A stretch of DNA of 64,000 nucleotides from Geotrypetes seraphini. Taxonomy: Eukaryota > Chordata > Amphibia > Gymnophiona > Dermophiidae. The notes beneath the pieces are model-generated. The model saw only the letters and a program-made list of their open reading frames with translations, searched no databases and had not been told where the DNA came from. How positions within the stretch are numbered: position 1 is the first letter of the stretch; every line of letters begins with the position of its first letter. Made by a program: the position numbers and the translations under genes. The stretch is from the NCBI RefSeq assembly GCF_902459505.1, contig NC_047095.1:119289380-119353379 (forward strand), written 5' to 3'. Below are positions 57,893-64,000 of the stretch, piece after piece.

Positions 57893-59739
57893 ACTAAGCC
57901 AAGTACCCCCTAAGTCTAACAAATACCAACAGGGAGTACCCTGCCAGAATACCACCCCTGACCCAACCCCATAATGTTACTTATTGTAACACAATTTCTT
58001 CCATCCATTTTTCATATACACACTAATGCATAATGGTAACCACAGAATAAAAGCAAAGCACACTGTACACAAAGAAACGTTAGTTTATTTGGGGGTTTTT
58101 TCCAACAGGTCAAGGCACATCACTTTGCATGGCACCACAGTGACAAATATAACATAAGAACATAAGAAATGCCTCCGCTGGGTCAGACCTGAGGTCCATC
58201 GCGCCCAGCAGTCCGCTCACGCGGCGGCCCATCAGGTCCAGGACCTGTGCAGTAATCTTTTATCTATACCCCTCTATCCCCTTTTCCAGCAGGAAATTGT
58301 CCAATCCTTTCTTAAACCCCAATACCGTTCGCTGCCCTATAACATCTTCTGGAAGCGCATTCCAGGTGTCCACCACACGTTGGGTAAAGAAGAACTTCCT
58401 AGCATTTGTTTTGAATCTGTCCCCTTTCAACTTTTCCGAATGCCCTCTTGTTCTCTTATTTTTCGAAAGTTTGAAGATCTGTCCCTCTCTACTCTCTCTA
58501 TGCCCTTCATGATCTTCATGCCCTATCATATCCCCTCTAAGTCTTCTCTTCTCCAGGGAAAAGAGACCCAGTTTCTCCAATCTCTCAGCGTATGAAAGGC
58601 TTTCCATCCCCTTTATCACAAAACTGATAATTTGATCACCTAAATTGAAATAAATTATTTTTCCTACCTCTTGAGTCTCTGGTTGCACTTCTTTCAGACT
58701 ATGCATCCAGTTTTTTGGTGTTTTTTTTCTGCCTCCTGCACACCTCTTCTGGACCCCCATTCCCTTCCCCAACCAATATCTCTTACTTTCTCTGTCCATG
58801 AATCCAACTTTTCTTCTCTCCTCCACCCCTGTTGGCAAAATATATCGCCCTCTCTGTCCATCTGTCTTGAGAGATCCAGGTATATCTCCCACCCCTTCTA
58901 CTGCTACATTTCTCCCTCTTATCCCACGGATCATGTGCAGCATTTTTCACCACTGCCCACCTACCCACCAGCCCCATGCCCATTTCTCCCTTTATCACTC
59001 CTCTCCAGCACAATGCCACACTTCTCCCTCCATCACTGTCCATTCCTCCCCACTTGCACCACCCTATCCAACATTTCTCCTTCTCTCCCTCTCATCCTTC
59101 TATTCCCCATGCATCTCTGCCTAATTTTCCTTTCTTCCTTTCCCCATGTGCACCATCTCTCACACACTCATGCCCATTAATTCTCCCTTTCTGTTCCCTT
59201 CCTTCTGTGTCCAGTGTTCATGCCCCTTCCTGACTTGCAGCTTTGTCCCAAAATTAAGTGCCACATCAGGAATCCCTGCATTCTCCCTCCCTAAAGCCAA
59301 CCTGTCCACAGAAGCTCCAGGTGCCACAGGGGATCCCTGCTGAAGCTGCTGCCAGGGATCCCTTCCTTCTGCACCACCCCCCCACTCCTGAAGCCAACCC
59401 TGTTGTTTCATTTGGGCTGGAATCAGTCCAGCCTTCCCCAGCAGCAACTCTGTACAGGGATGCCATGTGCAGTGATTTCACACGCAACTCTGGGCTGGCC
59501 CACAAGCCCTCCCTCTGTCAATTCTGATATCTGAGAGAAGATTCCAGGTCGGCTACACAGAGTGTGAGGTGCTGCTGGGGAAGGAGAGCCAGTCCAGCTC
59601 CAATGAAGTAACAAGGTCAGTTTTGGGGGGGGGGGAGATGCAGCAGGCATGGATCCCCAGAAGCAGCTTCTGCAGTGGGCAGGGAGTGATCCCATGCTGA
59701 GTTCCCCCCCCTCCCACCCCTAGTGTTGAGAAACCACTG
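57893..59739. mobile_element. hAT-type element with nested CR1
   Basis: Left end CAGTGTTTCAACTAAGCC and right end GTTGAGAAACCACTG look like hAT ends of the same family as 16783-17375. No target duplication is visible. No transposase is recognised in about 1.4 kb of C/T-rich filler. A CR1 fragment lies at 58152-58625. Confidence 0.6.
58152..58625 (-). mobile_element. CR1 LINE 3' end, minus strand
   Basis: On the minus strand the ORF2 end is open and reads SYAERLEKLGLFSLEKRRLR, RGHSEKLKGDRFKTNARKFF and RVVDTWNALPEDVIG, standard CR1 C-terminal blocks. The tail reads CTGGGCGCGATGGACCTCAG and ATGTTCTTATG. Confidence 0.85.
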
Positions 59740-59744
59740 TTCTT

Positions 59745-61735
59745 AAACCTATCTGGAGGATTACTACTTCCCTGCCTCTCATCCAAAAGGTGACAGAAGG
59801 AGAGAGGTTGAACTGTATAAGAGTGAGTGTAGCAGCCCATTTGCCTACCTCAATCTCGCTGCTTCTTGTTCAAAGTCAATTCCATCTGTCTTATTTGCTC
59901 CCTTTCCAAATAGAGGGATTTCTCATGAGGTCAAATGATCCAATCTTCCTTTCTCACTAACCTTGACTCCTGGCCCTCTCAACCATCTCCTTCCCTTGTA
60001 TCCTTGGTGATTTCAAATATGCATGCTGAGGACAGCTGACTTCTATGCCTACATTTCTTGCTCTTAATATCCTCTTTCAGGCTTTAGCTGTGCTGCAGTA
60101 TGTACCCCTATGCACCAAAATGGCCACTGCCTTGATCTTGTCATTCTTTAACTTAACTGCTGACTTCTCCACCTCCAAATTCTTCCACTTCAAATTCCTG
60201 TACCCAATCTGCTGCCTTCACTTCAAATTCCTTGCTGGCCTCTTTTCAATCTGCCCTTTGGCTTGCAAAACTAGACCACTACACCCGCTCGACTGACTTA
60301 GCTTGAGTCTAACCCTTTGTCTCTTTGACTTGCTTGACTCTGCTCAAGGTGCCCTCACTTCTGACTCCTTTGCTTTCTCTCCATACCGAGTACGTCATGA
60401 TGAGGTTCACAAAATTAACCTAAAGTTCCTAAACCAAATTGCCTCTTCCTTCTCCCATCCACCTTTTTCTTTCTTCTCTGAAATCAGATGAACCTGCACA
60501 TTTTTTTCTCCTCCTCAAACTTGCTACCCATTCCTCTAATCCATCTTACTGCCATATTCTCAACCTATCATTCTCTATTATGACTGCACCTGATGCCTTC
60601 AAACACGCCATAGTTATACTACTGCCCAAAACACATTGCTGACCTGTACCTGCCCCTCCCCACCCTATCTCCCTTCGTATCCAAGCTAGATGAATTTGCT
60701 GTTCATTGCTGTTGTCTTGACTTCCTTATGTCTCAAGCTATTCTTGATGTGCTCCAATAGGGCTTTGGCCCCCTTCCAGTGTAAGGAAACTGCCCTTGTT
60801 AAAGTTTCTAAGGACCTGCTCCTGGACAAATCCAAAGGTCTCTACTTGGTCTTCATCAAGCCATTAGTGGCATGCTATGCAGTAGATCACAGCCTACTCA
60901 AGGATTTCAAAGCTCTTATCTCATGGTTTCCGTCTCTCTCCCCTGTTGTACTTCTAGCCTATGCTCAGGAGGATCCTCCACTGCCATTCTGCTATTGGTT
61001 ACTTCTCTGTGCCCAAAATTTCTACAACAGTCCAGGTCTCAACCTGCCACCATTTGAAATAAGTTCAGTCTTGACCATATCATTCCTCCTAAACCTGCCT
61101 CCCTCCATTCTCTATTATTCCTGTCTCATTGGCTTGCAACAGTGGGGGATCATCTTTGACTCTTCTTTTATATACAGCAGACACCAAAACTTGTTGCTTG
61201 CTAAAATCCCTAATCTCCTTCTTGAGCATGCTGCCAAGCCCCTTATCCATACTCTTGTCTGGATTACTGCAACTTGCTTCTGGTAGGTCTACCACTTAGC
61301 CATCTCTCTCCTTTTCAGAATTCTGCTGCACGTCTCACATTCCACCAGTGTTATGCTCGCATTACCCCCCTCCAAGTAGCTTCATTGGTTCCATGTCTAC
61401 TTCCTCATACAGTTTAAAACTCCTCATATTGACTTCAACTGTATTTGCTCTGCAGTTCTTCTTTCATTTCTCCCTCTACTTTGCCCTGGGACCTCTGTTT
61501 ATCAGGCATGTCTCTTGTCTGTACACTTCTCTCCTGGCTCTATCCTTTCTATACCATATGCTTTGAATAACCTACCTGAGTTGTAGTCAGGCTCCATATC
61601 TAGCAGTATTCAAATTTAGGTTGAAATCCCACCTTTTTTTTTTTAAATTTAAAAGCTGTGTAAGCCCTAACCCTACCAACTGGTAAAGCATATTTTTCAT
61701 TCCTGCTGTAGTGCTGCCTGATTGTTCCTAAGTCC
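59745..61735 (+). mobile_element. L2/Rex-like LINE, decayed
   Basis: Encodes ETALVKVSKDLLLDKSKGLY near 60790 (RT block), YAVDHSLLKD, and later DYCN-like remnants. The tail is CATATTTTTCATTCCTGCTG. It is a fuller copy of the element at 22120-22605 and 43350-44855, with many breaks. Confidence 0.7.
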
Positions 61736-62557
61736 AAGAGTTTGATTGTCTTGCTACAATTTCACAGGAAGAAGTATACCATGCTGCCCTAGATTGGAAC
61801 GCCTTTGAGGAACCAGATTGGAACAGTTTTACATAATTATATAACAGAAGCACATTCATGTTGCATTCTAGATTCTTGTCCTCTGGCAAAAATAAAAGCT
61901 GCATCACTGGAATTCAAATAACTGTTGGCTCATCTGGCATATAACCTAAAGATAGGAAAATTTCCTTCAAATGAGGGAAACATAATTACCCCAATGGTTA
62001 AAAATCAGACAGTATCTTTAGCGACAACAAATTATAGGCCAATTGCTTCCATTCCATTATTTAAGATAATGGAAGGTCTTGTTCAAACTCAACTGCTGGA
62101 ATACGGAAACCACCACTCTCTCCTGCATGATTCCCAATCAGGTTTTAGACATCTGTACAGCGCCGAGACAATGATTGCTGCCATTCTAGACCATTTACAC
62201 ACTTTGGTTAGCAAAGGCTCTGGTGCCTTGGTGATGCAATTTGATATGAGTTCCGCTTTTGATTTGGTTGATCATAAATTGCTGGAATGCCAATGGAAGA
62301 GTGTTGGAATGGTTCCATGGGTTTCTCACAACAAGAACTTACCAAGTCTGACTTAATGACATTCTATCAGGTAACTGGAGTCTTCCATGAAGAGTTCCTC
62401 AAGGGTCAACATTGTCCCCTTTATTCTTTAATATCTATATGTCCTCACAATGAGATAAGCTAACGCATCTGGGAATAAAGCTGTTTAGTTATGCAAGTGA
62501 CATAACTATTAGGATTCCTAGTTTAGATTCTCTCTCAAGTCACAGAAGTATTTAGAC

Positions 62558-62728
62558 CAGGGGTCTCAAAGTCCCTCCTTGAAGGCCACAATCCAGTTGG
62601 GTTTTCAGGATTTCCCCAATGAATATGCATGAGATCTGTGTATGCACTGCTTTCAATACATATTCATTGGGGAAATCCTGAAAACCCGACTGGATTGCGG
62701 CCCTCAAGGAGGGACTTTGAGACCCCTG
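62558..62728. mobile_element. Complete foldback MITE with 8-bp TSD
   Basis: 171 bp, CAGGGGTCTCAAAGTCCC to GGGACTTTGAGACCCCTG, nearly a perfect palindrome. It is flanked by identical ATTTAGAC (62550-62557 and 62729-62736). The sister LINE copy has the single uninterrupted ATTTAGAC at 23347-23354. This is the best reference copy of the family in the window. Confidence 0.93.
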
Positions 62729-62830
62729 ATTTAGACTAATCGAACAATGGCTGACTGAATTTAGACTGAAACTAAATTCAGAGAAAAAAAAAAACTTTTT
62801 CACACCTCCTCACGTCAAAATCAAATCAAA

Positions 62831-63123
62831 ATGTGCTCTGCATATTCCTGGGGAGGAGGAGGAGGGGGGGGGGGGGGAGGCTGAGGGATGGGGGGATTAG
62901 GGATTGAGAGTTGTATATCTGTATAAAACACACTTCAGTGAGCAACTTGGTGTTCTTGTGTGTGGGCAACCTGTATCAATCTTTGGGTAGCTTGTACTGA
63001 TTGTCATTGTATACAGGGACCCTGATGTGGTAACTTTATTTGTATGCTTATGTTCCTCTCTTCCTCTGTTTTGTAATCTTGGATTGCTCTGAGTTGCTTT
63101 AAATAAAGTTTAAAAAAAAAAAA
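62831..63123 (+). mobile_element. Poly(A)-tailed retroposon insert (L1-type 3' end likely)
   Basis: Inserted in the LINE between TCAAATCAAA and ATCACATCA. It ends AATAAAGTTT plus an A run of 11-12, typical of an L1-style 3' end. It has no coding part. Confidence 0.6.
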
Positions 63124-63737
63124 TCACATCACAACATCTGACTATAAACAACGTGACATACTCAATTGACTCATCCATTAAGACCTTGGGTGTAATCTTG
63201 GACAAGAATCTGACGGTGAAGAATCAGGTGGATGCTCCGGTAAGGAAGAGCTTTCACACTGTATGGAAGCTCTGCTCAATCAGCGTATACGTTGATGCCG
63301 TCTCATTCAGGCTCAGTTCCTGGTCCTGAGTCAAATGGACTACTGTAATGTTGTTTACTTGGCAGGAACACTGAGAAACCTGCAGAGATTGCGCATTGTC
63401 CAAAATGCAGCGGTGAGACTCATTTTCAAGCTAAAGAAGTCAGACCGTGTCACTGCCTTCTTTCGCAAATTACACTGGCTGCCAGTGGAGGCTCGGAGTG
63501 GGTTTAAGTTCGTGGTTTTTTTTGGCTATAAAACCCTGTTTGGTCTTACCCTGAGTTCCCTCACGAGTTCATTTTCACTTGCAACATACCAGACGTTCAG
63601 AAGTCATTTTCCTTTTTCCTATCAGGCAGCGTCCTGGGACAAAGACTTACATCTCTTAATCATGGCTTCGAGCACTTATTTAGATTTCGGGAGGCATTTG
63701 AAAACATATTTCTTCACCAAGTATATAGGAAACTGAC

Positions 63738-63886
63738 CTCCTCCTTTACTAATGCGTAGTGTGGGATTTAGCGCCAGCAGCGGGGTAACTGCTCCAACGC
63801 TCATAGGAATTTTATGACTGCCGGAGCAGTTACCGCCGCTGCCAGTGCTAAAACCCATGCTACGCGTTAGTACAGGAGGGGGATAA
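63738..63886. repeat. Palindromic MITE, GTAACTGCTCC core
   Basis: Arms run from CTCCTTTACTAATGCGTAG to CTACGCGTTAGTACAGGAG, with CGGGGTAACTGCTCC and GGAGCAGTTACCGC inside. A shortened copy with a deleted middle is at about 27530-27583. Confidence 0.7.
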
Positions 63887-64000
63887 GTTATTCTATTCAA
63901 TTGTAACATCTTTCTCTTTTGTAAACCGCATGGAGCTTCACGGTCCTGCGGTAAATAAACAGAATGTTATGATACAAGGAAAATTTTTTTCAAGTCAGCC

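Larger units (their letters stand above)
61736..63735 (+). mobile_element. L2-clade LINE with RT domain, copy after gene D
   Basis: RT pieces NYRPIASIPLFKIMEGLV, HDSQSGFRHLYSAETMI and MQFDMSSAFDLVDHKLLE, then a 3' ORF part MDYCNVVYLAGTLRNLQRLR and KLHWLPVEARSGFKF. It is the counterpart of 22625-27665 and carries a MITE (62558-62728) and a poly(A)-tailed insert (about 62831-63123). Confidence 0.8.
57520..64000. other. Intergenic region after gene D
   Basis: No host gene seen. It holds a hAT-type element with a nested CR1 (57893-59739), an L2/Rex-like LINE (59745-61735) and an L2-clade LINE (61736-63735) with two nested inserts. It parallels the start of intergenic B-C, so another gene of the array may follow beyond the window. 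Confidence 0.65.

Noticed and set aside
58260-58943. 227-codon open frame on the minus strand, the longest in the window
   Set aside because: Its second half is a standard CR1 ORF2 C-terminus (LGLFSLEKRRLR, RVVDTWNALPED); the first half is chance reading of C/T-rich filler. Not a host gene.
60690-61286. 198-codon open frame on the + strand
   Set aside because: Contains ETALVKVSKDLLL and YAVDHSLLKD, the reverse-transcriptase area of an L2/Rex-like LINE, broken and frame-shifted.
1-64000. LTR retroelements or endogenous virus copies
   Set aside because: I looked for paired long terminal repeats and for protease, integrase or envelope-like frames and saw none that I could support.

Overview
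The window is vertebrate nuclear DNA with spliced genes, GT-AG introns and dense transposon fossils. The repeat mix is CR1 and L2-clade LINEs, L1 ORF1 fragments, a tRNA-derived SINE, hAT-type and piggyBac-type MITEs, and a very abundant ~170-bp foldback element. My best guess from this mix is a large amphibian genome, perhaps a caecilian. The species cannot be proven from the sequence alone.

The window is one tandem array of GALNT6-like genes, which encode polypeptide N-acetylgalactosaminyltransferases that start mucin-type O-glycosylation in the Golgi. All genes are on the + strand. Gene A (1-2615) shows only its last three exons. Genes B (10056-21547), C (31856-40885) and D (49091-57289) each have ten coding exons, all open and in phase, giving predicted proteins of 619, 622 and 617 aa. 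Each has a short N-terminal signal anchor, a stem, a GT-A catalytic domain and a C-terminal ricin-type lectin domain. B, C and D each have a TATA-like box and an apparent noncoding first exon about 1.1-1.5 kb upstream of the ATG. All four end in a poly(A) signal.

The genes alternate between two types. A and C are type 1: lectin exon 9 has 56 codons and the alpha repeat is degenerate. B and D are type 2: exon 9 has 51 codons and the alpha repeat keeps CLD and CHG. Intergenic A-B resembles C-D, and B-C resembles the DNA after D. The array therefore looks like repeated duplication of a two-gene unit of about 36-39 kb on top of an older type 1/type 2 duplication. Transposon insertions shared by some copies and absent from others give an internal clock.

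Layout: 1-2861 end of gene A; 2862-8540 intergenic A-B (L2-clade LINE, foldback elements, a 173-bp tandem array, SINE); 8541-21770 gene B with B-only insertions (hAT-type, L1, piggyBac-type, hAT-type, L2); 21771-30548 intergenic B-C (LINEs, with two CR1 copies nested in an L2-clade element); 30549-41122 gene C; 41123-47882 intergenic C-D; 47883-57519 gene D; 57520-64000 intergenic DNA (hAT-type element with a nested CR1, then LINEs). I saw no tRNA, rRNA, CRISPR array or LTR retroelement.

The most interesting biology is the enzyme array itself. All three complete enzymes have replaced a normally conserved acceptor-pocket Trp with Tyr or Phe. Type 1 members have also lost consensus residues of the lectin alpha site. 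Together these suggest a paralogue set with diverged substrate choice, possibly for mucus glycoproteins.
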